Shown: positions 40,530-52,068, numbered from the stretch's first letter. The stretch is DNA of 64,000 bases from Bartonella apihabitans (GCF_030758755.1 NZ_CP132387.1:372001-436000), one strand, 5' to 3'. Notes: generated from the letters alone by a model not told the origin. Numbers and translations are program-made.

Positions 40530-40786
40530 TATTTTTCGCCGGAAAGAAGTTTGTCGAGCTTGCCGCTTCTTTCAAGCTCATAAAGGTCATCGCAACCGCC
40601 AATATGTCTTTCACCAATAAAAATTTGCGGGAAAGTATTGCGACCATGTGCACGTTTTACCATTTCTGCGCGTTTTTCGCCCGAACCATCAATTTCTTCA
40701 TAGGCGACGTTCTTTGATTGCAGCAATTCCATAGCACTCTCGCAATAAGGACAGTGGGGACGGGTGTAAATCGTTACATGCGGCAT
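40529..40786 (-). CDS. grxC: Glutaredoxin 3
   Basis: 85 residues from ATG 40786, chosen because GGAG lies six bases upstream; the open frame extends much further but without resemblance. The dithiol active site is CPYC (RPHCPYCESAMELL). The cis-Pro is in NTFPQIFI and the glutathione-binding region is HIGGCDDLYELERSGKLDKLL. It reduces protein or mixed disulfides with glutathione in the cytoplasm. It lies 40 bases downstream of comF and overlaps the DUF1178 gene. Confidence 0.93.
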   Translation of the reverse strand: MPHVTIYTRPHCPYCESAMELLQSKNVAYEEIDGSGEKRAEMVKRAHGRNTFPQIFIGERHIGGCDDLYELERSGKLDKLLSGEK

Positions 40787-40829
40787 TTTCTTCTCCATTG
40801 TCGCTATATAAGTGCCTTTCGATTTTTCC

Positions 40830-41549
40830 TCAAGAGGTCGGATCTTCATATAATTCCGGCAATACCCGTGAAAAAGTAAGGACATCAACGCTTTTGGCTC
40901 CCCCTCGCAGAAGTGCCTTTGTCGCCGAGAGGACAGTCGAGCCGGTTGTAAAGACATCATCCACAAGCAGAATGTGTTTGTCTCTGATTTTCGCTTTTTC
41001 CTTTTCCGGAACAATGAATGCGCCGATCATATTCCGTTGACGGGCTTTCCTGAGAAGTCCCACTTGCTGACGGGTGTTCTTTCTTCGTTTGAGAAGGAAA
41101 GGTTGCAACGGTTTTCCTGTTCTTTTTGCAATATGACGGGAAAGCTCGGTAGCCTGATTATATGTACGTTTTAAAAAACGGCGGTAATGCAAAGGAATAG
41201 GCACAATGACATCGGCGTCGCCAAGAAGTTCCTTGCCCGCAATGATCATCCATTCGGCCATGGACGGGGCAAGATCTGTCCGGTCGCCATATTTAAGTCG
41301 CGCAACAAGGTTGCGAGCAAGTCCGAAATGGGCAACGGCCGAGCGCGCACGTTGAAACGGGGGAGGTGATTGCAAAGCTTCCCCGCTTAAAAAACCTTCT
41401 CCGGGGTCGTAAGTGAATGGCGTTCCCATAACAGGGCAATAAGGCTTGGTTATGAAATGTAATTTTTGCCAACATTCTGCGCATATAGTACCGCTTTTTT
41501 CGACAAAAGCACCACATCCCGGGCATGTCGGAGGAAACAGCAAGTTCAT
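40830..41549 (-). CDS. ComF family phosphoribosyltransferase-like protein
   Basis: 239 residues from ATG 41549, which has GGGGAA eight bases upstream; a TTG at 41606 would add 19 residues. The N-terminal zinc-finger pattern is FPPTCPGCGAF and CAECW. The phosphoribosyltransferase-like domain has DVIVPIPLHYRRFLKRTYNQA and the PRPP loop ILLVDDVFTTGSTV. ComF proteins assist DNA uptake in competent species, but in many alphaproteobacteria their role is unclear. First gene of comF-grxC-DUF1178. Confidence 0.87.
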   Translation of the reverse strand: MNLLFPPTCPGCGAFVEKSGTICAECWQKLHFITKPYCPVMGTPFTYDPGEGFLSGEALQSPPPFQRARSAVAHFGLARNLVARLKYGDRTDLAPSMAEWMIIAGKELLGDADVIVPIPLHYRRFLKRTYNQATELSRHIAKRTGKPLQPFLLKRRKNTRQQVGLLRKARQRNMIGAFIVPEKEKAKIRDKHILLVDDVFTTGSTVLSATKALLRGGAKSVDVLTFSRVLPELYEDPTS

Positions 41550-41765
41550 GACATGTTCCCCGAATTTTACCAAAGTTTTCCGATCGAGATATTGTGCCTT
41601 TAACAATCTTTTTGACCTTTTTAGACAAACGACTGCATTCGCAATGAAAATTCCCGGGATATTGTTAAAACAACCTGTTTGGGTTTATTCTGATCAATAA
41701 TTACGGATGGTACCGTCAATCTTCCGCGAATAATTGATGACGGTTAAAATACACTAAAGCAGATA

Positions 41766-42647
41766 ATGACAGATTTTCTTATTTTTGACCAGAATAGAAT
41801 TGAACAGTTTCGAAGCCGCGCTTTTACGCGTTACGGTAACAAAGGCGATTTTCTACTCAGACGTATCACCGAGGAATTACAGGAAAGGTTGCAGACGGTA
41901 GACCGGAAATTCAGCCATGCTGTAGACCTTTTCGGCCATACCGGAGCAGGAGCCGAAGCACTCGTCAATTCGGGAAAAGTCTCTAGTGTCGATAGTGTTG
42001 AAAGTGATGGCCGCTATACGAATGGCAAACACGCTTTTTTGCGACGTGATCGGGAAATTATAGATTTGCCGGCCGGAGCTTATGATCTTGCTATTTCGCT
42101 TTTGTCACTCAGCATAACGAATGACGTTCCCGGAGTACTTACCCAGATTCGCAACAGTTTGAAACCGGATGGTCTTTTTTTGGGGGTTTTGGCAGGAGCG
42201 GGGACATTAGGCGAATTACGGGAATCTATGCTCGAAGCTGAAAATGAACTTTATGGCGGAGCCAGTCCGAGGATTTACCCGTTCGTTGATATTCGGGATG
42301 CCGGAGCGTTGCTTCAAAGAGCCGGTTTTGCAATGCCGGTGAGCGACGTGGAAAATTTGACTGTGCGTTATGATACGGTTTTTCATCTTATTGATGACTT
42401 GCGTGCTATGGGGATGCAGAATGCACTGATTGGTCGTTCCCATCGCCCTGTAAGCAGAAGATTTTTTCAGCGTGTTGCCGAAATTTATGCGGATCGTTTT
42501 AGCGATAATGATGGCCGTATCCGCGCAAGTTTTTCATTTATCTGGCTTTCCGGATGGGCTCCGGATAAAAGCCAGCAAAAACCGGCTCGTCCGGGAACAG
42601 CAACAATATCTCTTGTTGATGTTCTGGGGGATAAGTCGGCTCATTGA
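41766..42647 (+). CDS. SAM-dependent methyltransferase, BioC/NDUFAF5-like
   Basis: 293 residues. The fold is that of a class I methyltransferase, with AVDLFGHTGAGAEALV in the motif I position (a changed glycine loop), YDLAISLLSLSITNDVPGVLTQIRNSLKPDGLFLG for motifs IV-V (read here in pieces), and ESMLEAENELYGGASPRIYPFVDIRDAGALLQRAGF. The last is typical of the mitochondrial NDUFAF5 and bacterial BioC-like relatives. NDUFAF5 modifies a complex I subunit; whether this bacterial member does so is unknown. Divergent from comF, monocistronic. Confidence 0.8.
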   Translation: MTDFLIFDQNRIEQFRSRAFTRYGNKGDFLLRRITEELQERLQTVDRKFSHAVDLFGHTGAGAEALVNSGKVSSVDSVESDGRYTNGKHAFLRRDREIIDLPAGAYDLAISLLSLSITNDVPGVLTQIRNSLKPDGLFLGVLAGAGTLGELRESMLEAENELYGGASPRIYPFVDIRDAGALLQRAGFAMPVSDVENLTVRYDTVFHLIDDLRAMGMQNALIGRSHRPVSRRFFQRVAEIYADRFSDNDGRIRASFSFIWLSGWAPDKSQQKPARPGTATISLVDVLGDKSAH

Positions 42648-42764
42648 TAGCGCATTCGATAAACTTCCAGTTATCTTTGAAAACTGGATTAAGGTTTTTC
42701 CGGCTTTTTGCAGGTAATCAAAGAGGAATTCGGGCGCAACCGTTTTTATGACGGGCAGTTTGCT

Positions 42765-44156
42765 TCAAGTATTGCTCAGTTCCTTATCATTGTCGGATTC
42801 AAAAACCGATTTATCGGTTTCGTGTAAAATCTGGCTTGTAATTGTTGCTGCCGTCATTGCACCATTTACATTCAAAGCCGTGCGTCCCATATCGATCAAT
42901 GGCTCGATAGAGATGAGCAATGCAACAAGTGTAACCGGCAAGCCCATTGTTGGCAAAACAATAAGGGCTGCAAATGTTGCACCACCACCAACGCCCGCAA
43001 CGCCGATCGAGCTTAATGTGACAATACCGACAAGTGTCGCAATCCAGACAGGATCAAGCGGATTGATGCCGACAGTCGGCGCTACCATGGTGGCAAGCAT
43101 TGCCGGATAGAGGCCGGCACAACCATTTTGACCTATTGTTGCACCGAAAGACGCTGCAAAACCGGCAATTGATTGCGGAACGCCTATGCGTTCGGTCAAA
43201 GCTTCAATATTCAACGGAATACTGGCGGCACTTGACCTGCTGGTAAAGGCGAATGTCAGTACCGGCATAACTTTAGAAAAGAAACGCAGAGGATTAATGC
43301 CCGAAAGTCCGAGCAGCAATCCGTGAACGCAAAACATAATCGCAAGCCCCAGATAGGAAGCAACGATAAATGCCAATAATTTCAAAATATCCTCGGCATT
43401 GGAGGTGGCTGCAACCTTTGTCATAAGGGCGAGAACGCCATAGGGGGTAAGCAGAATGACAAGGCGAACCAGTTTCATGACCCAGGCCTGCAGCGTGTCG
43501 ATTGCCGAAATAACACCTTTTCCTTTTTCGGGATTGTCTTTCATCAGGCGAATAGCTGCCGCACCAAGAAACGCTGCGAAAATAACGACACTGATAATGG
43601 ACGTAGGATTGGCACCTGTGAGATCGGCAAACGGGTTTTTGGGTATGAAAGAAAGGACAAGTTGCGGAACACTCATATCGGCAACTTTGGACATGTAATT
43701 GGTCTGGATAGCACTCAATCTGGCACTTTCGGCACTTCCCTGAACAAGGCCTTCAGCCGAAAGGCCAAAGAGATTGACCATCATGACGCCGACAAAAGCC
43801 GCAATCAAAGTGGTAAACAGAAGAATGCCTATAGTGATTGTACTGATTTTGCCAAGTGACGAGGCTGAATGAAGACGGGCCACCGCAGAAAGGATAGATG
43901 CAAAAACCAGTGGCATGACGATCATTTGCAAAAGAAGCACATAACCGTTGCCAACGATATTGAACCATTCGATGGATTTTTTTAATTGCGCATTATCGAG
44001 ACCGTAAATGGACTGCAATATGATTCCGAAGATTACGCCAATAACAAGTCCGATCAAAACCCGACGCGAAAGACTCCAGCCTGTTCTTGCGGTTCTGGCA
44101 AGTCCAACGAGTAACAGAATGAATATGACGAGATTGGCAATAAATCCGATAAGCAT
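42765..44156 (-). CDS. tcyP: L-cystine transporter TcyP (DAACS family)
   Basis: 463 residues from ATG 44156 (an upstream in-frame ATG at 44189 lacks a ribosome site), the same length as E. coli TcyP (YdjN). The hallmark regions match that protein: [66 protein letters not shown] and [20 protein letters not shown]. About eight membrane helices plus re-entrant loops are expected. It imports cystine with cations, supplying sulfur. Single gene. Confidence 0.92.
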   Translation of the reverse strand: MLIGFIANLVIFILLLVGLARTARTGWSLSRRVLIGLVIGVIFGIILQSIYGLDNAQLKKSIEWFNIVGNGYVLLLQMIVMPLVFASILSAVARLHSASSLGKISTITIGILLFTTLIAAFVGVMMVNLFGLSAEGLVQGSAESARLSAIQTNYMSKVADMSVPQLVLSFIPKNPFADLTGANPTSIISVVIFAAFLGAAAIRLMKDNPEKGKGVISAIDTLQAWVMKLVRLVILLTPYGVLALMTKVAATSNAEDILKLLAFIVASYLGLAIMFCVHGLLLGLSGINPLRFFSKVMPVLTFAFTSRSSAASIPLNIEALTERIGVPQSIAGFAASFGATIGQNGCAGLYPAMLATMVAPTVGINPLDPVWIATLVGIVTLSSIGVAGVGGGATFAALIVLPTMGLPVTLVALLISIEPLIDMGRTALNVNGAMTAATITSQILHETDKSVFESDNDKELSNT

Positions 44157-44303
44157 GTAAAAACTGCCCCTTGATCCGGTATAAAACACAACAGTACAGG
44201 GACTATCCCTTTAGTGACGATATAGGGGGCAAAGGCGCTTATCTCAAAGAAAAATATTTTAATAAAATAACTTTTTCGGCTATTTTATCCTACTTATAGA
44301 CTT

Positions 44304-44561
44304 TTAATTAGGATTTTTTACGTCGTCTATTTGAGGAATAGGCGATTGGTTGACTGAACCTGTCATTGTAGAATAATCAACTTTATTTTGGAAAATTGAT
44401 TGGGTCAGTTCCGCATCCTTACGATCTGCAAGCAGTGGTACAAGGATGAGACCAAGTGCGACAGCGACAGAACCGAAAAGTAATACGATACGCAAAACAC
44501 CCGTCCCTGCTGATTGAGTAAGGTCATTATGATCTATTTTTGAAAACTCTTGGTGATGCAT
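44304..44561 (-). CDS. Small single-membrane-helix protein of unknown function
   Basis: 85 residues. An N-terminal hydrophilic part (MHHQEFSKIDHNDLTQ) is followed by one membrane helix, VLRIVLLFGSVAVALGLILVP, and a soluble C-terminal part of about 35 residues with SVNQSPIPQIDD. GGAGAAAT precedes the ATG. Similar small proteins occur in Brucella and relatives; the function is not known to me. It stands alone between tcyP and the nudix gene. Confidence 0.75.
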   Translation of the reverse strand: MHHQEFSKIDHNDLTQSAGTGVLRIVLLFGSVAVALGLILVPLLADRKDAELTQSIFQNKVDYSTMTGSVNQSPIPQIDDVKNPN

Positions 44562-44668
44562 GATATTTCTCCAGAGTAACCGGAACCCATGCTATAAATC
44601 ACCTGTTAATAACCACTTAACAGCGGTTCAATCCGGTACAATCTGGCTTAAACAAAGTTAATAACCGG

Positions 44669-45082
44669 TTAAAGCAACAAATCTTTTAAAAGCGGTATAA
44701 GCGGCTTGTCGGCAGGAGGCATTTCATAATGATCGAGATCTTCAGCCCGAACCCATTTGAGATTTTGACCTTCTGCTCCCCTTGCTGTTCCTTGATAGCG
44801 CCGACAAATATAAAGCGGCATCAGTAAATGGAATTTTTCGTAAGAATAGCTTGCAAAAGTGAAGGGCGAAAGGCAATCCTCTTTCACTTTAATTGCCAAT
44901 TCTTCGTCGAGCTCGCGGATAAGTGCCTGTTCAGGCGTTTCTCCGGGTTCCAATTTACCTCCGGGAAATTCCCATAGTCCGGCCAGTGATTTACCTTTCG
45001 GCCGTTCGGCCAGCAAAACCCGATTATCTTCATCGATCAAGGCGCAGGCAACCACGATGAGGATTGTTTTCAGATTTGTCAA
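44669..45082 (-). CDS. mutT: Nudix hydrolase, MutT family (8-oxo-dGTP diphosphatase)
   Basis: 137 residues from TTG 45082, whose TTGA overlaps the stop of the upstream GNAT gene, with GGAG eight bases before; a TTG at 45097 is also possible. The nudix box is [24 protein letters not shown], present in full (G-x5-E-x7-RE-x2-EE-x-G variant). A preceding AGLWEFPGG and a later [13 protein letters not shown] match MutT, which removes oxidised dGTP and prevents mutation. Last gene of argJ-GNAT-mutT. Confidence 0.88.
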   Translation of the reverse strand: MTNLKTILIVVACALIDEDNRVLLAERPKGKSLAGLWEFPGGKLEPGETPEQALIRELDEELAIKVKEDCLSPFTFASYSYEKFHLLMPLYICRRYQGTARGAEGQNLKWVRAEDLDHYEMPPADKPLIPLLKDLLL

Positions 45083-45882
45083 ACGCCTGGTCTCCAATAT
45101 TGATAATGGTAGATTGTTTTGAAACCGGCACCGGTGTAAAGGCGCCAGGCGGCACTATTCAAAGTCTCGACCTGTAGCCAAAGTCTTTCAATAGGGACGT
45201 CGGCAGTTTTACGCCTGATTGTACTGATCAGACTTTGCAGTGCCAAACCACCGAGCCCGCGGCCACGCAAATTCGGCACAATTGCAAAATCGATAAGACC
45301 GACTTGACCGAAATCATTTACAGTAATGATATTGCCGATCACCTGGTCATCCCGTTCAAGCTGGTAAAATGTGGGTTTGCCCTTGATACGTTTCAGAAGC
45401 TTGAGAAAAATTTCCGCATACCGGTTTTCATGTGTGTGGTTACTGACCGTCAATTTGCTATAGTCTTCGATATTGATGTCTTTGAGTTTGACATCCGACC
45501 CTGAAATATGCGGGATTGGATCGAGAACCATCACGGCCACATCTTTAAAGTTTGCCCAGCCATTTTGTTTTAGTTCGTCGAAAAGTTCGAGTGGCGCAAG
45601 CGGCGTCAATCGCAACGGCCTTTTATAGACACCGTTATCAAAGCATAGATGTTTAACCCTTTTTTCGAGATTTTTATTATCATCAGGATCAAGCGGGGTT
45701 ACCGAATTGATGCGAGCCGAGGGAATATTTTCTGTCGAACGGCAGGCCCAAACACCATCATAAAATTCTTTTTCTGTTGGCCAGGCTCGGGCAGAGAGTG
45801 CTTCAAGTCTGCGTATCTCGGCCAGAGTTGTGCTCCGGCGTTCTCTATTATCAGCTTCTGTAGTCACCATTAATCTCGACAT
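45079..45882 (-). CDS. GNAT family N-acetyltransferase
   Basis: 267 residues. The C-terminal GNAT domain (about residues 125-267) has the acetyl-CoA loop [17 protein letters not shown] and the ending [22 protein letters not shown]. The N-terminal 100 residues are a less typical extension ([18 protein letters not shown] and so on), a layout common for this gene in rhizobia. The start lies inside the end of argJ; ATG 45870 is an alternative. The acceptor is unknown; position between argJ and mutT is conserved in the group. Confidence 0.85.
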   Translation of the reverse strand: MSRLMVTTEADNRERRSTTLAEIRRLEALSARAWPTEKEFYDGVWACRSTENIPSARINSVTPLDPDDNKNLEKRVKHLCFDNGVYKRPLRLTPLAPLELFDELKQNGWANFKDVAVMVLDPIPHISGSDVKLKDINIEDYSKLTVSNHTHENRYAEIFLKLLKRIKGKPTFYQLERDDQVIGNIITVNDFGQVGLIDFAIVPNLRGRGLGGLALQSLISTIRRKTADVPIERLWLQVETLNSAAWRLYTGAGFKTIYHYQYWRPGV

Positions 45883-47088
45883 ATTCTTTCGTCAAATCAC
45901 ACGACCATATTGTTGCACAGCCATTTCCCAAACCGATATCGGCTTTAATGACTATGTGAGTGCCTTTCATATAGTTCGAGGCTTCTTCTTCACTATAATG
46001 GGGATCACGTTCTCCATCAACGGCCAAGCGATGGGGCCGAACCATATTGCCAATCGGTCACGATCAGCCTCGGCGCCGGCTTTACCGACAGCCATGACGA
46101 CACGTCCCCAATTGGCGTCTTCCCCTGCGACCGCTGTTTTTACCAATGGAGAATTGGCGATAGAGCGGGCAATGGTTTTGGCTGCTTCATTCGTTGTTGC
46201 GCCTTTAACTCTGACCTCGATCAGGTGGTGCGCACCTTCACCATCGGTGACAACTTGCAAAGAAAGTTCGTGCAAAATTTCGTAAACGCCCTCGGCAAGC
46301 ACTTGATAACGCGGGTCATCCTTTTGCGTGAGAGATTTGATTTCTTTATTCGCGGTACCTGTTGCAAATAAGAGAAGTGTGTCTGATGTCGATGTATCGC
46401 TATCAACCGTAATGGCATTGAATGTGTCGCGAACTTTATCTGACAATATTTCCTGTAATATGGCAGAATCCACAGGCGCATCGGTTACGATAAAGGACAG
46501 CATAGTTCCCATATTCGGAGCGATCATGCCGGCACCTTTGGCAATGCCATTGATAATCACGGGATGCCCGTCAAAATCGATCGTCCGCGTTGCAAGCTTC
46601 GGGAACGTATCCGTTGTCATGATTGCTTTAACGGCATCAAGCCATTTGTCTTCTTTGGCATTTTTTGCCATTTCGGGCAATAGACCGGTAAAGCGCGAAG
46701 CATCCATCGGTTCACCGATAACTCCGGTGGAGGCAAGATAGATTTCCTGCGGTTTTGATCCAAGACAATCGGCTGCCGCTTTCGCCGTGGCCTCTGTTGT
46801 TGCAATACCTTTTTTGCCGGTAAAGGCATTGGCATTGCCGGAATTTATGACAACGCCGCGCGCCACCCCATGAGAAAGAATTTTTCTGCAATGATCGACA
46901 GGCGCCGAAGGACATTTCGAACGGGTAAACACACCGGCGACATGGGCTGCTTCGTCGAATATGATAAAAAGGAGATCGGTGCGCCCTTTATATTTAATGC
47001 GGGCTTCAGTCGTTTGAAGACGCACACCTTTTATCGGAGGCAATTTAGCAAAAGTTTTTGGAGCGAGCGGCGAAATTTTAACGGTCAT
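45851..47088 (-). CDS. argJ: Bifunctional ornithine acetyltransferase/N-acetylglutamate synthase ArgJ (frameshifted)
   Basis: Reconstructed length about 412 residues from ATG 47088. ArgJ motifs: [29 protein letters not shown], and the autocleavage and nucleophile region [16 protein letters not shown] with the essential Thr. [17 protein letters not shown] also matches. The frame is lost near 46034 (a CCCC run that should be CCCCC). The other frame reads [19 protein letters not shown] and ends [16 protein letters not shown], exactly the family C-terminus. It recycles the acetyl group in arginine synthesis. Followed by GNAT and mutT. Confidence 0.92.
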
Positions 47089-47118
47089 AGAAATGTCCCG
47101 AATGACAATGAAGAGATT

Positions 47119-47168
47119 AAAAATAATAATGCCGGACAAGCTGTTTGAAAAGGCATTTGTCCGGCATT
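47119..47168 (-). terminator. Rho-independent terminator after the parvulin gene
   Basis: On the minus strand, AATGCCGGACAA and TTGTCCGGCATT (47157-47168 with 47128-47139) are exact complements, followed by a T-rich TTATTATTTTT. It lies about 20 bases past the stop at 47188. Confidence 0.8.
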
Positions 47169-47187
47169 ATTGTCTTCAAAGTGAAAC

Positions 47188-48204
47188 TTATTGGTCTTCT
47201 TCTTCCTGAGACTGGTCGTCTTCCTGAGACTGGTCTTCAGGCAAACCGGCGCTCCCGCCCTTTGTACTTGTCATGAGCTTGGCGACGTCTTCGTCAGGAT
47301 ATTTGACATCCATTTTGGTACGCAGATCGGCGATCAACTTGGAATAACGCTCACGCGCAATCATATTGCGAATAGCATCTTTGACATCTGCCAATGCCGG
47401 TGGCTGTTTGGTGCGGCGATCTTCCACCTTGATGACGTGCCAACCGAACGGGCTTTCAACCGGTGTTTTTGTATATTCGCCAACTTTCAAATTAAAGGCG
47501 GCATCCTCAAAAGGCTTGACCATCTGTCCGCGTGTGAAGTAGCCAAGATCGCCACCTGTAGCAGCCGAACCGTCGGTGGATTTTGACTTGGCAATTTCGT
47601 CGAATTTACCGCCCTTTTCCAAGCTCTTGATAATGTCTTCAGCTTCTTTTTTGGACTTTACCAGAATATGGCGGGCATGAACCTCTTCTTCTTTCGGCAG
47701 GCTGGCAATTTCTTTTTCATAACGCGCTTTGATATCGTCATCGGTTATTTTGTCAACAATCGAGCTCTTGAAATAAAGTTGCTGGAGAACATTGTCTCGC
47801 ATGACATCCATACGTTTCTCGTATTCAGGTGTCTTGTCCAAACCGTCTTTAACGGCTGCATCGGACAGTGTTTTCATATCAATGTAGATTTTCAACACTG
47901 TGATCCGGCGTTGTTGGTCTTTCAGGCGGGCAAGTCCGGGATCAATATCGTTAGCCATCGCATCAAGTTCGCCAGCGGTAATATTTTTTCCGTCGACAAT
48001 AGCCATAACATGTGATGGATCGACCGGTTTTTCAGGGGCAGCTTGTTGTGCACTTGCCGGATCAGGTACCTTGGGTTGGGGTGCAGTGTCTGTGGCAGCC
48101 GGCTTGTCGGCCGTGGATTGAGGAGCATTTTGTGCTATTGATGTTAAGCTGGTGCTCAATAGCAGAGCCGACGACAGCAAAAATGTGGCGGGAATGAATT
48201 TCAT
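47188..48204 (-). CDS. Periplasmic peptidyl-prolyl cis-trans isomerase, parvulin/SurA-like
   Basis: 338 residues. Signal peptide: FLLSSALLLSTSLTSIAQN. A Pro/Ala-rich spacer and a SurA-N-like helical domain follow (VMAIVDGKNITAGELDAMAN). The rotamase domain has EVHARHILVKSKKEAEDIIKSLEKGGKFDEIAK (read here as EVHARHILVKSKKEAED) and FGWHVIKVEDRR, both typical of parvulins. An unusual acidic tail repeats EDDQSQEE/EDQSQ. It assists folding of exported proteins. Divergent from secA, as in other rhizobia. Confidence 0.92.
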   Translation of the reverse strand: MKFIPATFLLSSALLLSTSLTSIAQNAPQSTADKPAATDTAPQPKVPDPASAQQAAPEKPVDPSHVMAIVDGKNITAGELDAMANDIDPGLARLKDQQRRITVLKIYIDMKTLSDAAVKDGLDKTPEYEKRMDVMRDNVLQQLYFKSSIVDKITDDDIKARYEKEIASLPKEEEVHARHILVKSKKEAEDIIKSLEKGGKFDEIAKSKSTDGSAATGGDLGYFTRGQMVKPFEDAAFNLKVGEYTKTPVESPFGWHVIKVEDRRTKQPPALADVKDAIRNMIARERYSKLIADLRTKMDVKYPDEDVAKLMTSTKGGSAGLPEDQSQEDDQSQEEEDQ

Positions 48205-48628
48205 TAACTGTCTCCTTAAGAACGCAACTACGTTCTGGACTGGAATAAAGGGTTAAACTGGGATCTGTCATATCATTTAGTTTTCACAATTGGGAAAAAT
48301 GTTAGCAATTTGGCACAGCAATTCACATCTTTTCTGTTGAAAATTTGTTCTTTACGTCATTATTCGCGCTTGAACTGCAACCGAAGTTAAAAAGCCCCTT
48401 TACTTTTGTTCTATTATGTCTGATTGGCAGACAAACTGTGCTCTTACTGTTGACAGGAAATGTCTCGACACCTATCTCTGTCGTGAACATTAGGTTTAAA
48501 TTTTGCTAGACTTCATCGGCACTTGTCAGCCGGTTCCGGTTGCATGGACGGCCATTGAAGATTAAAGGGTGTACGTCACTCAACGGGCGTTGATAAACGC
48601 CAACAACTAACATCGGAAAGGACCAGAA
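48205..48628. other. Divergent intergenic region between parvulin gene and secA
   Basis: About 420 bases with no gene. It contains a good promoter for secA at 48450-48478 and should contain that of the parvulin gene on the other strand near 48205. Confidence 0.5.
48450..48478 (+). promoter_or_regulatory. Sigma-70-type promoter upstream of secA
   Basis: -35 TTGACA (48450-48455) and -10 TATCTC (48473-48478) with a 17-base spacer, about 150 bases before the secA start. Confidence 0.55.
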
Positions 48629-51343
48629 ATGGTCAGTTTAGGCGGCATTGCGCGCAAAATATTCGGTTCGGCATTCGAACGTCGCATCAAGTCTCTTCGG
48701 CCAAAAGTTGCCGAGATCAATGCTCTTGAAGAGCAAATGCAGGCATTGAGCGACAGTGAATTACGGCAGAAAACCGATGAATTCCGTAAAAGATTACAAG
48801 AGGGTGAAACACTTGATTCTCTCTTGCCGGAAGCCTTTGCAACAGCAAGAGAAGCCTCTAAACGGGTTTTCGGATTGCGCCCCTTTGATGTCCAGCTTAT
48901 TGGCGGTATTGTTTTGAATAATCGCGGTATTGCGGAAATGCGTACCGGTGAAGGTAAAACCCTGATGGCGACATTGCCGGTCTATCTCAATGCTCTGGAA
49001 GGCAAAGGGGTGCATGTCGTCACAGTTAACGACTATCTGGCAAAACGCGATGCCGAGACGATGGGTAAGCTCTACGGCTTTCTTGGCCTTACAACCGGCG
49101 TTATTGTTCATGATCTTGATAACGACCAGCGTCGGGCTGCTTATGCCTGCGATATCACCTATGGCACCAACAATGAACTCGGCTTCGATTATCTGCGTGA
49201 CAATATGACATTTGATCGTAGCCAGATGGTTCAGCGCGGCCATCATTATGCGATTGTCGACGAAGTTGATTCTATTCTGATTGATGAAGCAAGAACGCCG
49301 CTTATCATTTCCGGACCGCTTGAAGATCGTACCGATTTCTATAAACAGATTGATACTTTTATTCCGCCGCTGAAGCCCGAAGATTACGAAATCGACGAAA
49401 AGCAGAAGACTGCAACTTTTACCGAAGTCGGTACAGAAAAAGTTGAAAAAATGCTTGCAGAGGCGGGGTTATTAAAAGGTCATGGCCTTTATGACATCGA
49501 AAATGTCAAGATTGTGCATCACATCAACAATGCGTTGAAAGCCCATAAATTGTTTACGCGCGACAAAGATTATATTGTGCGTAATGGCGAAGTCATGATC
49601 ATTGACGAATTTACCGGCCGTATGATGCCGGGGCGGCGCTATTCGGAAGGGCTTCATCAGGCTTTGGAAGCCAAGGAACATGTCGCTATCCAGCCGGAAA
49701 ACCAGACTCTCGCTTCAATCACTTTCCAGAACTATTTCCGCATGTATGACAAATTGGCCGGTATGACCGGTACTGCGGCAACCGAAGCGGAAGAATTCGG
49801 CAATATTTATGGCCTCGAGGTTATCGAAATCCCGACCAATCTGCCGGTCAAACGTATCGACGAGAATGATGAAGTCTATCGCACTGTCGAAGAGAAATAT
49901 CAGGCAATTGTTCGCGATATCCGCGCCTCCCATGAACGTGGGCAGCCTATTCTGGTTGGCACTACATCAATCGAGAAATCCGAACATCTGGCTGATCGCC
50001 TACGGAAAGATGGTATTACGGGTTTTAATGTATTGAATGCCCGTTATCACGAACAGGAAGCTTATATTGTTGCCCAGGCGGGTGTGCCGGGGGCAATTAC
50101 GATTGCCACCAATATGGCCGGCCGTGGTACCGATATCCAGCTTGGTGGCAATGTCGATATGCGCGTTGAGCAGGAATTGAAAGATGTTCCTGAAGGTCCA
50201 GAACGCGATGCCAAGATTGCAGCAATCAAAGAAGATGTTGCGAAATTGAAAGAAAAAGCGCTCGCTGCCGGTGGCCTTTACGTTCTGGCGACAGAACGCC
50301 ATGAAAGCCGACGTATTGATAACCAGTTGCGCGGTCGTTCCGGCCGTCAGGGCGACCCCGGACGGTCGAAATTCTATCTGTCATTGCAAGATGATCTTAT
50401 GCGCATTTTCGGTTCCAACCGCATGGATGGAATGCTGCAAAAACTCGGCCTGAAAGAAGGCGAGGCCATCACCCATCCGTGGATTAACAAGGCACTCGAA
50501 AAAGCGCAGAAAAAGGTCGAGGCACGCAACTACGAAATTCGTAAAAACCTTCTGAAATATGACGATGTCATGAATGACCAGCGTAAGGTTATTTTTGAAC
50601 AACGTATGGAGGTTATGGATTCCAAAGACCTTACCGATATGATCGCCGAAATGCGCGATGAAGTTATAGAGGATCTTGTCGAGAAATACGTGCCGCACGG
50701 CACCTATTCGGAACAATGGGATGCGATCGGACTGCGTGACAAATTGCGTGAATTGTTCAATCTTGATTTACCTGTCGAAGATTGGGCAAAGGAAGAGGGT
50801 ATTGCCGAAGAGCAGATAATGGAACGCGTCAAGAACGCCATGGAAGAGCGCGCAAAGGAACGTGCAGAACGGTTCGGACCCGAAGTTATGGCCTATTTCC
50901 GCAAAGCCATGTTGCTTGAGAGCATTGACACATTATGGCGCGAACATTTGGTCAATCTTGACCATTTGCGTTCAGTCGTCGGATTCCGCGGTTATGGCCA
51001 GCGCGATCCGCTCAACGAATATAAAACTGAATCTTTCGAACTCTTTCAGGCAATGCTTGCCAATTTGCGGCGTGACGTTGTTTCCAAACTCATGCGGTTT
51101 GAAATCGTTGAACAACCGGCAGAACCGGCTCCGCTTCCCGAAATGCATGCCGATCATCCGGAATTTAACGGTCAGGACGATGCGGAAGGCTTGATTTCGG
51201 TGGGTACTGAAAATGATACCGTTGTTGCACCGTCGAAACGTGATCCGAAAGATCCGACCACTTGGGGCAAGGTGGGGCGCAATGAACTTTGTCCGTGCGG
51301 GTCGGGAAAAAAATACAAGCATTGTCACGGATCTTTTGTTTGA
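48629..51343 (+). CDS. secA: Preprotein translocase ATPase SecA
   Basis: 904 residues, complete. Walker A is in [18 protein letters not shown]-type Walker B in [23 protein letters not shown]. The preprotein-binding domain and motor 2 follow ([25 protein letters not shown]). The helical wing carries [16 protein letters not shown]. The C-terminal zinc-binding tail [17 protein letters not shown] binds SecB and lipid. It drives protein export through SecYEG. AAAGGA precedes the ATG. Confidence 0.98.
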   Translation: MVSLGGIARKIFGSAFERRIKSLRPKVAEINALEEQMQALSDSELRQKTDEFRKRLQEGETLDSLLPEAFATAREASKRVFGLRPFDVQLIGGIVLNNRGIAEMRTGEGKTLMATLPVYLNALEGKGVHVVTVNDYLAKRDAETMGKLYGFLGLTTGVIVHDLDNDQRRAAYACDITYGTNNELGFDYLRDNMTFDRSQMVQRGHHYAIVDEVDSILIDEARTPLIISGPLEDRTDFYKQIDTFIPPLKPEDYEIDEKQKTATFTEVGTEKVEKMLAEAGLLKGHGLYDIENVKIVHHINNALKAHKLFTRDKDYIVRNGEVMIIDEFTGRMMPGRRYSEGLHQALEAKEHVAIQPENQTLASITFQNYFRMYDKLAGMTGTAATEAEEFGNIYGLEVIEIPTNLPVKRIDENDEVYRTVEEKYQAIVRDIRASHERGQPILVGTTSIEKSEHLADRLRKDGITGFNVLNARYHEQEAYIVAQAGVPGAITIATNMAGRGTDIQLGGNVDMRVEQELKDVPEGPERDAKIAAIKEDVAKLKEKALAAGGLYVLATERHESRRIDNQLRGRSGRQGDPGRSKFYLSLQDDLMRIFGSNRMDGMLQKLGLKEGEAITHPWINKALEKAQKKVEARNYEIRKNLLKYDDVMNDQRKVIFEQRMEVMDSKDLTDMIAEMRDEVIEDLVEKYVPHGTYSEQWDAIGLRDKLRELFNLDLPVEDWAKEEGIAEEQIMERVKNAMEERAKERAERFGPEVMAYFRKAMLLESIDTLWREHLVNLDHLRSVVGFRGYGQRDPLNEYKTESFELFQAMLANLRRDVVSKLMRFEIVEQPAEPAPLPEMHADHPEFNGQDDAEGLISVGTENDTVVAPSKRDPKDPTTWGKVGRNELCPCGSGKKYKHCHGSFV

Positions 51344-51645
51344 CACGCCTGATTGATCTGGTGTTTGTGTCTTATGACAATTTGTGAAAATCACAATTGT
51401 TGATAATCAGCATGGCGTCATTCAAAAGATGTTCGGTGTCGAAAGAAACAATGTGATTTCGCGCGGTCATTTTGTTTTGCCATGGAAGTTTTTGAGCAAA
51501 AACGATATGAGCAAGGCTCAAGGTTTTTATTGATGTAGAGTTTTAACAAGTAATCTACTTTCTTGAAACTGAGGTGTGGGGTATAATCTTGAATATAAAA
51601 TTCTACTTTTTCCTTGTACAAGATTGAATTATCGGTTCTAAAGAT
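51344..51645. other. Intergenic stretch between secA and the Fur-family gene
   Basis: About 300 bases, no gene. Contains an imperfect inverted repeat CAATTTGTG (51378-51386) / CACAATTG (51392-51399) about 35 bases past the secA stop. It may be a secA terminator stem or a regulator site, but no T-run follows. Confidence 0.4.
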
Positions 51646-52068
51646 ATGATGGAAGATAAACCCGATTATGAAAAAGAATTACGTAAAAGTGGCCTTAGAA
51701 TAACAAGGCAACGGCGTATTATTCTTGATCTTCTCAATAATAATCTCGATCACCCCAATGCTTTCGAGCTTTTTAAGCGTGCAAGTGAAAAGGACCCGAC
51801 AATTTCATTGTCGACAGTCTATCGTACGATGAAGGCTCTTGAGGAAGTTGGTGCAATTGAACGGCATGAGTTTGAAGGTGGTCCGTCACGCTTCGAACAG
51901 AAAAACCGCGAACATCACGACCACCTCATCGATATCGATACGGGTGATGTCATCGAATTCCGCTCTGACCTCATTGAGAAATTACAGGAAGAAATCGCCC
52001 ATTCATTGGGCTATGACATTATCCACCATCGGTTCGAACTTTATGGTAAAAAGCGGAAGCACCAATAG
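51646..52068 (+). CDS. fur: Fur-family metalloregulator (Fur/Mur)
   Basis: 140 residues. The winged-helix N-terminal domain has [34 protein letters not shown] and [18 protein letters not shown]. The metal-binding hinge region is [19 protein letters not shown], followed by a C-terminal domain ending [16 protein letters not shown] matches Fur/Mur rather than Irr (HHHFY), and there is no N-terminal haem-regulatory Cys. In rhizobia this protein often answers to manganese (Mur). Two ATGs in tandem leave the start uncertain by one codon. Confidence 0.88.
   Translation: MMEDKPDYEKELRKSGLRITRQRRIILDLLNNNLDHPNAFELFKRASEKDPTISLSTVYRTMKALEEVGAIERHEFEGGPSRFEQKNREHHDHLIDIDTGDVIEFRSDLIEKLQEEIAHSLGYDIIHHRFELYGKKRKHQ

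Noticed and set aside
42666..42688. TCCAGTT/AACTGGA hairpin between the methyltransferase and tcyP
   Set aside because: Short stem with no T-run, so not listed as a terminator.
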